64,000 nucleotides of DNA from the NCBI GenBank assembly GCA_003248965.1, contig QFQU01000010.1, positions 62,001 to 126,000 on the forward strand, written 5' to 3'. Below, one piece after another: positions 23,408 through 32,373 of this stretch (positions are counted from its first letter, which is position 1; each line of letters starts with the position of its first letter). The notes beneath the pieces are model-generated. The model saw nothing but the letters and a program-made list of their open reading frames with translations. It searched no databases and had not been told where the DNA came from. The position numbers were made by a program, and so were the translations under genes. This DNA is from Brevundimonas sp. (GTDB lineage: Bacteria > Pseudomonadota > Alphaproteobacteria > Caulobacterales > Caulobacteraceae).

Positions 23408-25513
23408 GTGAACCTCCATACCCTCGTCATTCTGGGCGTCTTCGCCCCGCTGCTGGGCGCCGCGATCGCGGGCTTCTTCGGCCGCCGGATCGGCAATATC
23501 CCGTCGCAGGCGGTCACGACCGGCCTGCTGTTCTTCTCGTGCGCCGTCGCCTGGACGGTGTTCGGCCAGTGGACCTGGGGCCATCTGGAGCCCTTCACCA
23601 TTCGTCTGGCGCCCTTCATCAACGTGGGCGACTTCCACTCGGCCTGGTCGATCCGCATCGACGCCCTGTCGGCGACCATGCTGATCGTCGTGACCAGCGT
23701 GTCGTCGCTGGTTCACCTGTATTCCTGGGGCTATATGGCCGAGGACGACAGCCGGCCGCGCTTCTTCGCCTATCTGTCCTTGTTCACCTTCATGATGCTG
23801 GCGCTGGTGACGGCGGCCGACTTCATGCAGATATTCTTCGGCTGGGAAGGGGTGGGGCTGGCGTCCTATCTGCTGATCGGCTTCTGGTACAAGAAGCCGA
23901 CGGCCAGCGCCGCCGCCATCAAGGCCTTCGTCGTCAACCGCGTCGGCGACTTCGGTTTCGTCCTGGGGATCATGACGATCTTCTGGATGTACGGCACCAT
24001 CAACTTCGCCGAGCTGTTCCCGCTGATCGCCACCAAGGCCGGTACGACCTGGGAGTTCCTGGGCGTCCAGTGGTCCGCGCTGGATCTGGCCGGCTTCCTG
24101 CTGTTCATCGGCGCCATGGGCAAGTCGGCCCAGTTCTTCCTGCACACCTGGTTGCCGGACGCGATGGAAGGGCCGACGCCGGTGTCGGCCCTGATCCACG
24201 CGGCGACCATGGTGACGGCGGGCGTCTATATGGTCTGCCTGCTGAGCCCCATCTATGAGCATGCGCCGGGCGCGGCCCAGATCATCGCCATCATCGGCGC
24301 GATCACGGCCCTGTTCGCCGCCACGGTCGGTCTGACCCAGAACGACATCAAGCGGGTGATCGCCTATTCGACCTGTTCGCAGCTGGGCTATATGTTCTTC
24401 GCGGCGGGCGTCGGCGCCTATCAGGCCGCCATGTTCCACCTGTTCACCCACGCCTTCTTCAAGGCCCTGCTGTTCCTGGGCGCCGGCTCGGTGATCCATG
24501 GCATGCACCATGAGCAGGACATGCGGAAGATGGGCGGTCTGTGGAAGCTGCTGCCCGTCACCTATGCGGTCATGACCATCGGCACCATCGCCATCACCGG
24601 CCTGGGCATCCCTGGCGTCGGCGGCTTCGCCGGCTTCTATTCCAAGGATTCGATCATCGAGAGCGCCTACGCCTCGGCGGCTTCGGGCCATAGCGCGGTC
24701 GGTCTGTTCGCCTTCTTCGTCGGCATCATCGCCGCCGGTCTGACGGCCTATTATTCCTGGCGTCTGATCTTCATGACCTTCCACAACAAGCCGGTGTGGA
24801 AGGAAGAGGGCGATGCGCACCATGCCGCGCATCACGCGGATGATCACGCTTCGCACGCCCAGCTGGAAACCCATTCCGAGCCGGTCACGGACGCCCATGC
24901 CCACGACGATCACGCGCATGACGATCATGGCCACCACGGCCCGCTGAAGCCGCACGAAAGCCCGCCGGTCATGCTGATCCCGCTGATCCTGTTATCGGTC
25001 GGGGCGGTCGCCGCAGGTTTCGTCTTCGCGCCACACTTCATCGGCCACCATGAGGGCGAGTTCTGGCGCGGAGCGATCTTCACCGGGGCGCACAACCATG
25101 TCCTGCACGAAAGCCATGAGGTGCCGACCTGGGTGAAGTGGTCGCCGCTGATCCTGACCCTGCTGGGCACCGCCGTCGCCTACTGGATCTATGTGGTCCA
25201 TCAGGGCATGGCGCGCCGCATGGCCGAACGCGACGGCGTCGTGTACCGCTTCCTCTACAACAAGTGGTATTTCGACGAGCTGTACGACTTTGTCTTCGTG
25301 CGCGGCTTGCGCGCCATCGGGAACTTCTTCTGGAAGGTCTGCGACGTGAAGATCATCGACGGCCTCGGCCCGAACGGCGCCGCCTGGGCGTCGCTGAAAT
25401 CCGCCGCGCGGCTGGGCAAGCTCCAGTCCGGCTATGTTTATCACTATGCCTTCGTGATGCTGCTCGGGGTGGCTGGATTGCTCACCTTCGCCATCCTCGC
25501 GTGGGGAGCCTGA
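23408..25513 (+). CDS. nuoL: NADH-quinone oxidoreductase subunit L
   Basis: A 701-residue antiporter-like proton-pumping subunit with GTG start. The central region shows WLPDAMEGPTPVSALIHAATMVTAGVY split by the usual helix break, and the lysine in the TM helix GKSAQFFLHTW. Residues about 462-518 form a His and Asp-rich hydrophilic loop with 15 histidines (AHAHDDHAHDDHGHH), between two membrane segments. The C-terminal long lateral helix region is present. The four preceding bases overlap nothing; nuoM follows after four bases. Confidence 0.95.
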   Translation: MNLHTLVILGVFAPLLGAAIAGFFGRRIGNIPSQAVTTGLLFFSCAVAWTVFGQWTWGHLEPFTIRLAPFINVGDFHSAWSIRIDALSATMLIVVTSVSSLVHLYSWGYMAEDDSRPRFFAYLSLFTFMMLALVTAADFMQIFFGWEGVGLASYLLIGFWYKKPTASAAAIKAFVVNRVGDFGFVLGIMTIFWMYGTINFAELFPLIATKAGTTWEFLGVQWSALDLAGFLLFIGAMGKSAQFFLHTWLPDAMEGPTPVSALIHAATMVTAGVYMVCLLSPIYEHAPGAAQIIAIIGAITALFAATVGLTQNDIKRVIAYSTCSQLGYMFFAAGVGAYQAAMFHLFTHAFFKALLFLGAGSVIHGMHHEQDMRKMGGLWKLLPVTYAVMTIGTIAITGLGIPGVGGFAGFYSKDSIIESAYASAASGHSAVGLFAFFVGIIAAGLTAYYSWRLIFMTFHNKPVWKEEGDAHHAAHHADDHASHAQLETHSEPVTDAHAHDDHAHDDHGHHGPLKPHESPPVMLIPLILLSVGAVAAGFVFAPHFIGHHEGEFWRGAIFTGAHNHVLHESHEVPTWVKWSPLILTLLGTAVAYWIYVVHQGMARRMAERDGVVYRFLYNKWYFDELYDFVFVRGLRAIGNFFWKVCDVKIIDGLGPNGAAWASLKSAARLGKLQSGYVYHYAFVMLLGVAGLLTFAILAWGA

Positions 25514-25517
25514 GCCC

Positions 25518-27002
25518 GTGCCCTACATCCTGAGCCTCGTCACCTTCCTGCCGCTGGCCGGCGCCCTGGCGATCCTGATCGCCCGGTTGTCGTCCAAGTC
25601 GCAGGACGCCGCCGCGCCCGCCGCGCGCTGGATCGCCCTGATCACCACCCTGGTCGTGCTGGCCGTGTCCGTCGTGCTGGTCGCCGGCTTCGATCCGAAG
25701 AACCCGGCCTATCAGTTCGTGGAGTTCGCGCCCTGGTTCGCCGGCGCCAGCTATCACCTGGGCGTCGACGGGATTTCGATCCTGTTCGTGCTGCTGACGG
25801 CCTTCCTGATGCCGATATGCATCCTGGCCAGCTGGAAGTCGGTCGAGAAGCGCGTCGTCGAATATATGATCGCTTTCCTGATCCTGGAGACGCTGGTCAT
25901 CGGCGTGTTCACGGCGCTGGACCTGTTCCTGTTCTACATCTTCTTCGAAGGCACCCTGGTGCCGATGTTCCTGATCATCGGAATCTGGGGCGGTCAGAAC
26001 CGGATTTACGCGGCCTACAAGTTCTTCCTCTATACCCTGTTGGGGTCCGTCCTGATGCTGCTGGCCATGTTGTGGATGGCGCACACGGCGGGCACGACCA
26101 GCATCCCTGAACTGAAGCGGTTCGCCTTCGATCCGGCGGTGCAGCCGATCCTGTGGCTGGCCTTCTTCGCCTCGTTCGCGGTGAAGATGCCGATGTGGCC
26201 GGTCCACACCTGGCTTCCCGACGCCCACGTTCAGGCGCCGACCGCCGGTTCGGTCATCCTGGCCGGCATCCTGCTGAAGCTGGGCGGCTACGGCTTCATC
26301 CTGTTCAACGTGCCGATGTTCCCGCAGGCGTCGGAGATGTTCCGACCGCTGGTCTTCACCCTGTCGGTGATCGCCATCGTCTATACGTCGCTCGTCGCCT
26401 GGCGTCAGACGGACATGAAGAAGCTGATCGCCTATTCGTCGGTCGCGCACATGGGCTTCGTCACCCTGGGTATCTTCTCGGGCAACGACATCGGCATGCA
26501 GGGCGCCATCTTCCAGATGATCAGCCACGGCCTGATCTCGGGCGCGCTGTTCCTGTGCGTGGGCGTGGTCTACGACCGCATGCACACCCGCGAGATCGCC
26601 CTGTACGGCGGCCTGACGTCCAAGATGCCCTGGTATGCGGCCATCTTCCTGATGTTCACCATGGCCAACGTCGGCCTGCCGGGCACCTCGGGCTTCATCG
26701 GCGAAGTGCTGACGATGACGGGCGCCTATCGCGCCTCGACCTGGGCGGCGCTGGTCGCGGCCTCGGGCGTCATCTTCTCGGCGGTCTACGCCCTGACCCT
26801 GTACCGGGCGATGATGTTCGGCGAGATCACCAATCCCAAGCTTGAAACGATCAAGGACATCGACAAGCGCGAACTGCTGCTGTTCGTGCCGCTGATCCTC
26901 GGCACCCTGTGGCTGGGCGTCCAGCCGGGCGTCGTCCTCGATTACACCGGGCCCGCCGTCGAGGCCCTGACCAGCGCCTATCGCGCCGCGATCGGCGGGT
27001 GA
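25518..27002 (+). CDS. nuoM: NADH-quinone oxidoreductase subunit M
   Basis: A 494-residue antiporter-like subunit, GTG start, 14 expected membrane segments. Key stretches are FEGTLVPMFLIIGIWGGQNR (the conserved glutamate region) and AVKMPMWPVHTWLPDAHVQA with the pumping lysine. LYRAMMFGE stands near the C-terminus. Normal length and no insertions. Confidence 0.96.
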   Translation: MPYILSLVTFLPLAGALAILIARLSSKSQDAAAPAARWIALITTLVVLAVSVVLVAGFDPKNPAYQFVEFAPWFAGASYHLGVDGISILFVLLTAFLMPICILASWKSVEKRVVEYMIAFLILETLVIGVFTALDLFLFYIFFEGTLVPMFLIIGIWGGQNRIYAAYKFFLYTLLGSVLMLLAMLWMAHTAGTTSIPELKRFAFDPAVQPILWLAFFASFAVKMPMWPVHTWLPDAHVQAPTAGSVILAGILLKLGGYGFILFNVPMFPQASEMFRPLVFTLSVIAIVYTSLVAWRQTDMKKLIAYSSVAHMGFVTLGIFSGNDIGMQGAIFQMISHGLISGALFLCVGVVYDRMHTREIALYGGLTSKMPWYAAIFLMFTMANVGLPGTSGFIGEVLTMTGAYRASTWAALVAASGVIFSAVYALTLYRAMMFGEITNPKLETIKDIDKRELLLFVPLILGTLWLGVQPGVVLDYTGPAVEALTSAYRAAIGG

Positions 27003-27010
27003 GACCAACA

Positions 27011-28453
27011 ATGCCTGATCTTTCCTCCGCCCTGCATCTCGCCGCTTCGGAACTGACCCTCGCGGTCGGCGCCCTGGTCCTGCTGATGGTCGGCGCCTTC
27101 ATGGGCGACAAGAGCGCCCGCCTGGTGTCGATCCTGTCCGTGCTGCTGCTGATCGCCGCCGCGGTGATCGCCGTCACCGGCCCTTGGGGCGTCGCCTTCA
27201 ACGGCGCCTATGTGGCCGATCCGCTGGCCATCTACGCCAAGAGCCTGATCTATCTGTCGGCGGCGGTCGCCATCATCCTGGGCGACGGCTGGATGAAGCG
27301 GACGCGGATCGCCAAATTCGAATATCCGGTCCTGGTCGTGCTGGCTTCGGTCGGCATGGGCATGATGGCGTCCTCTGGCGACCTGATCTCCATGTATGTG
27401 GGCATCGAGCTGCATTCGCTGGCGCTGTATGTCCTGGCCGCCTTCCACCGCGACGACGTCAAGGCGTCCGAAGCGGGCCTGAAATATTTCGTCCTGGGCG
27501 CCCTGTCGTCCGGCCTGCTGCTGTACGGCGCCAGCCTGATCTACGGTTTCGCCGGCTCGATGCGGTTCGAGGACATCGCCGCATTCGCGGTCGATCATCC
27601 GGCGACCGGCCTGCTGTTCGGCCTGGTCTTCCTGATCTGCGGTCTGGCGTTCAAGGTTTCGGCCGCGCCGTTCCACATGTGGACGCCCGACGTCTACGAG
27701 GGCGCGCCGACGCCGGTCGTGGCCCTGTTCGCCACGGCCCCGAAGGTCGCGGCCATGGTGTTGATCGCGCGCGCGCTGGAAGCCGGTTTCGGCGACGCCC
27801 ACGCCCAGTGGTCGCAGGTGCTGATCGCCATCTCCCTGATCAGCTTCGTCGTCGGCGCCTTTGGCGGTCTGGTGCAAAAGGACATCCAGCGCCTGCTGGC
27901 CTATTCGTCGATCGCCAACATCGGTTATGCGCTGTTGGGCATTGCGGCGGGCACGTCGGCGGGGCTTCAGGCCATGCTGATGTTCATGACCCTGTATGTC
28001 ATCGACCAGTTGGGCTTCTTCGCCATCCTGCTGTCGCTGTCGCGTTCGGGACGTCCCATCCGGCGCATCCAGGATCTGGCGGGGCTGAAGAGGGACAAGC
28101 CGGTGACGGCCGTGGCCCTGACCATCCTGTCGCTGTCGGTCCTGGGGATGCCGCCGTTCTCGGGCTTCTGGGGCAAGTACTATGTGTTCGGCGCCGCCGC
28201 CAACGCCGGCCTGTGGCCGGTCGCGGCCGTCGGTCTGGTCGCCTCGGTCGTGGCCGCCTTCTACTATCTGCGGATCATCAAACTGATGTGGTTCGATGCG
28301 CCCGTGGACGAAGTGGTCGCCGACAAGGCCCCGGTCGAGGCCCAATGGATCGGCTGGGCCTGCGCGGCCTTCGCCTTCCCGCTGGTGATCGTCGGTCTGA
28401 CCTGGCTGGAGCCGCTGACCAAGGCCGCGAGCGCCGGCTTCGGGAACGGTTAG
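27011..28453 (+). CDS. nuoN: NADH-quinone oxidoreductase subunit N
   Basis: A 480-residue antiporter-like subunit and last nuo gene. Conserved features include LYVLAAFHRDDVKASEAGLK, FKVSAAPFHMWTPDVYEGAP and LAYSSIANIGYALLG. The chosen ATG at 27011 gives the usual N-terminus; an upstream in-frame reading from 26909 lies inside nuoM and is dropped. The biotin ligase gene begins four bases after the stop, so it may share the transcript. Confidence 0.96.
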   Translation: MPDLSSALHLAASELTLAVGALVLLMVGAFMGDKSARLVSILSVLLLIAAAVIAVTGPWGVAFNGAYVADPLAIYAKSLIYLSAAVAIILGDGWMKRTRIAKFEYPVLVVLASVGMGMMASSGDLISMYVGIELHSLALYVLAAFHRDDVKASEAGLKYFVLGALSSGLLLYGASLIYGFAGSMRFEDIAAFAVDHPATGLLFGLVFLICGLAFKVSAAPFHMWTPDVYEGAPTPVVALFATAPKVAAMVLIARALEAGFGDAHAQWSQVLIAISLISFVVGAFGGLVQKDIQRLLAYSSIANIGYALLGIAAGTSAGLQAMLMFMTLYVIDQLGFFAILLSLSRSGRPIRRIQDLAGLKRDKPVTAVALTILSLSVLGMPPFSGFWGKYYVFGAAANAGLWPVAAVGLVASVVAAFYYLRIIKLMWFDAPVDEVVADKAPVEAQWIGWACAAFAFPLVIVGLTWLEPLTKAASAGFGNG

Positions 28454-28457
28454 GGCG

Positions 28458-29222
28458 TTGACGCCCGCCCCCCTGGTCATTCTGGACGAGATCGACTCGA
28501 CCAACGCCGAGGCGCGGCGTCTGGCCGAGGCCGGCGAGCTGGGGCCCAGATGGATCGTGGCCCGTCGCCAGACGGCCGGGCGCGGACGGCGCGGACGGGC
28601 CTGGATCGACAAGCCGGGCAATCTGGCCGCCACGCTGCTGATCCGGGTGCAGGGAACGGCCCGCGAGGCCGCCCAGACGACCTTCATCGCCGCCCTGGCC
28701 GTCGCTGACCTGATGGACGTGTTCGTGTCGCCGGCCCTGGTCTCGATAAAATGGCCCAACGACGTGCTGCTGGATGGACGAAAAGCGTCGGGCATCCTGG
28801 TCGAAAGCGGGCCGCACCCGGCCGGAGGGCTGTGGCTGGCGGTCGGGATCGGCGTCAATCTGACCCATGCGCCCGAGGGCACGGAATCCGTCTCTGGCGC
28901 CATCGCCGACAGTCTGCGCGCCGACCTGACCTTCGCGCCGCCGGTCGAGGCCGCCGCCGAAATCCTGGCGGAGACCTTCGCCGTCTGGTGGGGGCGCTGG
29001 CAGACCCTGGGGTTCGAGCCGGTGCTGGACGCCTGGACCAGCCGTCTGACGGGATTGAACGGTCCCTGCACGGTGCGGCTGGATCATGAGACGATCGAGG
29101 GCTTGGCCGAAGGGGTGGAGCCCGACGGGGCGCTTCGTCTGCGTCTGGCCGATGGCTCTGCGCGCCTGATTTCCGCCGGCGATGTGTTCTTCAGCGCCGC
29201 GCCCCGGAGCGGGGGCGTCTGA
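28458..29222 (+). CDS. birA: Biotin--[acetyl-CoA-carboxylase] ligase
   Basis: A 254-residue biotin protein ligase that attaches biotin to the carrier domain of acetyl-CoA carboxylase. STNAEA precedes QTAGRGRRGRAW (residues 38-49), the biotinyl-AMP loop. SIKWPNDVLLDGRKASGILV is the ligase signature. There is no N-terminal helix-turn-helix, so it is the monofunctional type without repressor activity. The start is TTG, four bases behind nuoN. The TGA overlaps the coaX ATG. nuoN-birA-coaX-rnj appears to be one transcription unit. Confidence 0.92.
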   Translation: MTPAPLVILDEIDSTNAEARRLAEAGELGPRWIVARRQTAGRGRRGRAWIDKPGNLAATLLIRVQGTAREAAQTTFIAALAVADLMDVFVSPALVSIKWPNDVLLDGRKASGILVESGPHPAGGLWLAVGIGVNLTHAPEGTESVSGAIADSLRADLTFAPPVEAAAEILAETFAVWWGRWQTLGFEPVLDAWTSRLTGLNGPCTVRLDHETIEGLAEGVEPDGALRLRLADGSARLISAGDVFFSAAPRSGGV

Positions 29223-29998
29223 TGCTGCTGGCGATCGAACAGGGCAATACGAACACGCTGTTTGCGGTTCACGACGGCGCAGAGTGGATCGCCCAGTGGC
29301 GCGCCGCGACCGAGGCCAGTCGCACGGCTGACGAATACGCCGTCTGGCTGCAACAACTGCTGGCCATGAAGGATCTGAAGTTCGGGCAACTGACGGGCTG
29401 CATCATCTCCAGCGTGGTCCCGCAGTCGATCTTCAACCTGCGCAATCTGGCGCGCCGCTATCTGAACCTTGAGCCCCTGGTGATCGGCGAGAACGTCGAA
29501 CTGGGCATCGAGGTGCGGATCGCAAAGCCCAGCGAGGCCGGGGCGGACCGTCTGGTCAACGCCATCGGGGCCAAGCTGCTCTATTCCGGCGACCTGATTG
29601 TGATCGACAGCGGCACGGCGACCACCTTCGACATCGTCGCGGCGGACGGCGCCTTCGAGGGCGGGCTGATCGCGCCGGGCATCAATCTGTCGCTGCAGGC
29701 CCTGCACGAGGCGGCGGCCAAGCTTCCGCGTATCGCCATCCAGCGGCCCGACAAGGTCATCGGCAAGGGCACGGTCGAGGCCATGCAATCCGGCGTCTTC
29801 TGGGGCTATGTCTCGCTGATCGAAGGTCTGGTCAGCCGCATCAAGACGGAGTGGAGCGCCCCCATGACCGTCATCGGCACCGGCGGCGTCGCCAGCCTGT
29901 TCGAAGGCGCGACCGACAGCATCGACCATTTCGATTCGGATCTGACGATCCGCGGCCTCCTCGCAATCTGGCGTCGCAACGCCCATTTGACTGACTGA
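29222..29998 (+). CDS. coaX: Type III pantothenate kinase
   Basis: A 258-residue CoaX that phosphorylates pantothenate, first step of CoA synthesis. The phosphate-loop start is AIEQGNTNT, with Glu at position 6 where many family members have Asp (AIDVGNTxT). The GADR motif holds Asp109, and IDSGTATTFD (128-137) is the second nucleotide-binding segment. The E6 variant may be a lineage feature; activity cannot be judged from it alone. Overlaps birA; rnj starts at the next base after the stop. Confidence 0.92.
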   Translation: MLLAIEQGNTNTLFAVHDGAEWIAQWRAATEASRTADEYAVWLQQLLAMKDLKFGQLTGCIISSVVPQSIFNLRNLARRYLNLEPLVIGENVELGIEVRIAKPSEAGADRLVNAIGAKLLYSGDLIVIDSGTATTFDIVAADGAFEGGLIAPGINLSLQALHEAAAKLPRIAIQRPDKVIGKGTVEAMQSGVFWGYVSLIEGLVSRIKTEWSAPMTVIGTGGVASLFEGATDSIDHFDSDLTIRGLLAIWRRNAHLTD

Positions 29999-31672
29999 AT
30001 GAAAAAGCAAACCCAAGACGAACTCGTTTTCCTGCCGCTGGGCGGCTCGGACGAGGTCGGTATGAACCTGAACGCCTATGGCTATGGCCCCGAGACGAAC
30101 CGTGAATGGCTGGTCGTCGATGTGGGCGTGACCTTCGGCGACCTGTCCACGCCGGGCGTGGACGTGATCGTGCCCGATCCCACCTTCCTGCAGGGTGAGA
30201 ACATTCGCGGCATCGTCCTGACTCACGCGCACGAGGACCATATCGGCGCCCTGGGCTGGCTGTGGCCGCAGTTGAAGGCGCCGGTCTATGCGACGCCGTT
30301 CACCGCCTATCTGATCCGCGACAAGCTGCGTGAGCGCAATCTGCTGGACCAGGTCGAACTGATCGAGGTGCCGTTGGGCGGATCGGTCCAGTTGGGGCCG
30401 TTCGGCGTGACCTTCGTCACCATGACCCACTCGATCGCGGAGCCGAACGGCCTGGCCATCGACACGCCGCTGGGCCTGGTGTTCCACACCGGCGACTGGA
30501 AGATCGACGACCAGCCGGTGATCGGCAGCCAGACCGATGCGCCCGCCATCCGCGCCCTGGGCGACAAGGGCGTTCTGGCGATGGTGTGCGATTCCACCAA
30601 TGTCTTCGTGCCGGGCGTCGCCGGGTCCGAGGGCGATGTGGCGGTTGCGCTGGCCGATCTGATCTCGACCCTGAAGGGCAGGGTGGCGGTCGGCTGCTTC
30701 GCCTCCAACGTCGCGCGGATGGACAGCGTGATCCGTGCGGCCGAGGCCTGCGGGCGCCGCGTCGCCCTGGCCGGTCGGTCGATGCACCGCATCACGGCGG
30801 CGGCCAAGCACGTCGGCATGTTGCAGGGGGTGAAACCCTTTTTGTCCGATGAGGAAGCCCGCGTCTGGCCGGCCGACCAGATCCTGTATCTGTGCACCGG
30901 CAGCCAGGGGGAGGCGCGCGCGGCCCTGTCGCGCGTGGCGGACGGCACCCACCCCACCGTCAAGCTGGGCCTGGGCGACCACTGTATCTTCTCCTCGCGC
31001 CAGATTCCGGGCAACGAACTCGCCATCGGCCGGTTGCAGGACCGGTTGGCGGATCGGGGCGTGCGCCTCTACACCGAGAAGGACCATCCCGGCATTCACG
31101 TCTCCGGCCACCCATGCCGCGAGGAACTGAAGCAGATGTACCAGTGGGCGCGGCCCCAGATCGCCGTGCCGACCCACGGGGTGCGCCGCTTCCTGCTGGA
31201 ACACGCCAATCTGGCCCAGGAGATGGGCGTTGCGCAAACCGTGACCCCGCGCAACGGCGACATGGTGCGCCTGGCGCCCGGCCCGGCCGCCATCGTGGAC
31301 GAGGTGCCGAATGGCCGCCTCTACGTCGACGGCGGCATGCTGGTGACGGAACAGGGGGAGGCGCTGAAGGAGCGCCGCCACGCCTCGACCAACGGCGTGC
31401 TGATCGTCAGCTTCTGCCTGGACAAGCGCGGGCGGATCGTCAGCGACATCGACATCCGCAGCGTCGGCCTGCCGGGCGACCTGAAGACGCCGCTGGGCGA
31501 CGCCCTGGACGATCTGGCCGAGCGGGTCGAGCAGGTGGTCAAGAGCCTGAAGGGCGAGGCGCTGGACGACGAGATGGTCATCGAACAGGCGGTGGCCCGG
31601 GTGCTGAAAAAAGCCAGTCAGAGAATCTGGGATCGGCGTCCGATCGTCGAAACCATCGTTCTGAGACTGTAA
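29999..31672 (+). CDS. rnj: Ribonuclease J
   Basis: A 557-residue metallo-beta-lactamase fold RNase J with both endonuclease and 5' exonuclease activity in characterised relatives. The metal motif THAHEDHIGALG gives His76, His78, Asp80 and His81. HTGDWKID and SGHPCREELKQMYQWARPQ are the later beta-CASP and metal-site elements. In alphaproteobacteria, RNase J matures ribosomal RNA ends alongside RNase E. It is immediately behind coaX with no spacer. Confidence 0.93.
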   Translation: MKKQTQDELVFLPLGGSDEVGMNLNAYGYGPETNREWLVVDVGVTFGDLSTPGVDVIVPDPTFLQGENIRGIVLTHAHEDHIGALGWLWPQLKAPVYATPFTAYLIRDKLRERNLLDQVELIEVPLGGSVQLGPFGVTFVTMTHSIAEPNGLAIDTPLGLVFHTGDWKIDDQPVIGSQTDAPAIRALGDKGVLAMVCDSTNVFVPGVAGSEGDVAVALADLISTLKGRVAVGCFASNVARMDSVIRAAEACGRRVALAGRSMHRITAAAKHVGMLQGVKPFLSDEEARVWPADQILYLCTGSQGEARAALSRVADGTHPTVKLGLGDHCIFSSRQIPGNELAIGRLQDRLADRGVRLYTEKDHPGIHVSGHPCREELKQMYQWARPQIAVPTHGVRRFLLEHANLAQEMGVAQTVTPRNGDMVRLAPGPAAIVDEVPNGRLYVDGGMLVTEQGEALKERRHASTNGVLIVSFCLDKRGRIVSDIDIRSVGLPGDLKTPLGDALDDLAERVEQVVKSLKGEALDDEMVIEQAVARVLKKASQRIWDRRPIVETIVLRL

Positions 31673-31681
31673 GGGACAGGC

Positions 31682-32020
31682 ATGGCCGAACGTCTGTTCC
31701 TGCTGAACCCCGACTGGCATGACGACCAGGGCGGACCGTGGTTCTGTCCGCCCGGCGCGCTGATCGAAGGCGTTCTGGGGCTGTATCCCAGGCTCCGCGA
31801 GCAGCTGGAGGTGGTTCGCCTGGATCATCCGCGCCCGCGCCTGCCCGTGATCGAACAGGTGGGCGAAGACCATCAGAGCTGTCCGGTGCTGGTGCTGGAC
31901 GGCGAACTCGACTGGCCGGACGCGCAGACCAGCGAGACGACCGGCCGTCGCTTCCTGCAGGATGCGGCGATCATCCCCTATCTGGCCGCCCGCTACGGGA
32001 TCGGCCTGCCGCACCCCTAG
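31682..32020 (+). CDS. DUF3088 family protein
   Basis: A 112-residue soluble protein matching the DUF3088 pattern: an N-terminal RLFLLNPDW strand, FCPPGALIEGVLGLYP, and PRLPVIEQVGEDHQSCPVLV. The order of strands and helices suggests a thioredoxin-like or glutathione-transferase N-terminal fold. The usual first-cysteine position (FYCWxC in some relatives) is FCPPG here. Function unknown. It follows rnj by nine bases and precedes the DUF1467 gene by nine. Confidence 0.8.
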   Translation: MAERLFLLNPDWHDDQGGPWFCPPGALIEGVLGLYPRLREQLEVVRLDHPRPRLPVIEQVGEDHQSCPVLVLDGELDWPDAQTSETTGRRFLQDAAIIPYLAARYGIGLPHP

Positions 32021-32029
32021 AGGTCCGTC

Positions 32030-32296
32030 ATGCCCATCGGCGTCTTCACCATGGTCGGCATCTACATCATCGTCTGGTGGACGGTGCTGTTCGCGGTCCT
32101 GCCGTTGGGCATGGCCGGGGAGACCAAGGAGCCGCCGACCGACGGGGCGCAGTGGGGCGCGCCGCGCACGCCCAATCTGAAGAAGAAGTTCCTGACCACC
32201 ACCTGGGTGTCGGCGCTGGTCTGGGTGTTCATCATGGCGCTGATTTTCACCGGTTGGCTGCCGCTGCCGGACTTCTCCAGCGCGCCGGCGGTCTAA
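32030..32296 (+). CDS. DUF1467 family membrane protein
   Basis: An 88-residue protein with two membrane segments (about 5-26 and 62-80) joined by a hydrophilic loop containing WGAPRTPNLKKKFLTTTW. This is the DUF1467 pattern, a small alphaproteobacterial family usually found directly upstream of proS, as here. No biochemical function is established. Confidence 0.88.
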   Translation: MPIGVFTMVGIYIIVWWTVLFAVLPLGMAGETKEPPTDGAQWGAPRTPNLKKKFLTTTWVSALVWVFIMALIFTGWLPLPDFSSAPAV

Positions 32297-32338
32297 ACGT
32301 GACGGCGGCCTAGCTTTCGCCCTGCTGCACCGGCTAAA

Positions 32339-32363
32339 GCCTAGGTCTGTCTCTACGCCTAGG
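32339..32363 (+). repeat. GCCTAGG direct repeat ahead of proS
   Basis: GCCTAGG occurs at 32339-32345 and 32357-32363, 18 bases apart, in the 77-base gap before proS; a related GCCTAG is at 32308. Each contains the palindrome CCTAGG. The position 10 bases before the proS start is compatible with an operator or leader element, but nothing else supports a role. Confidence 0.25.
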
Positions 32364-32373
32364 ATTCCCGACC

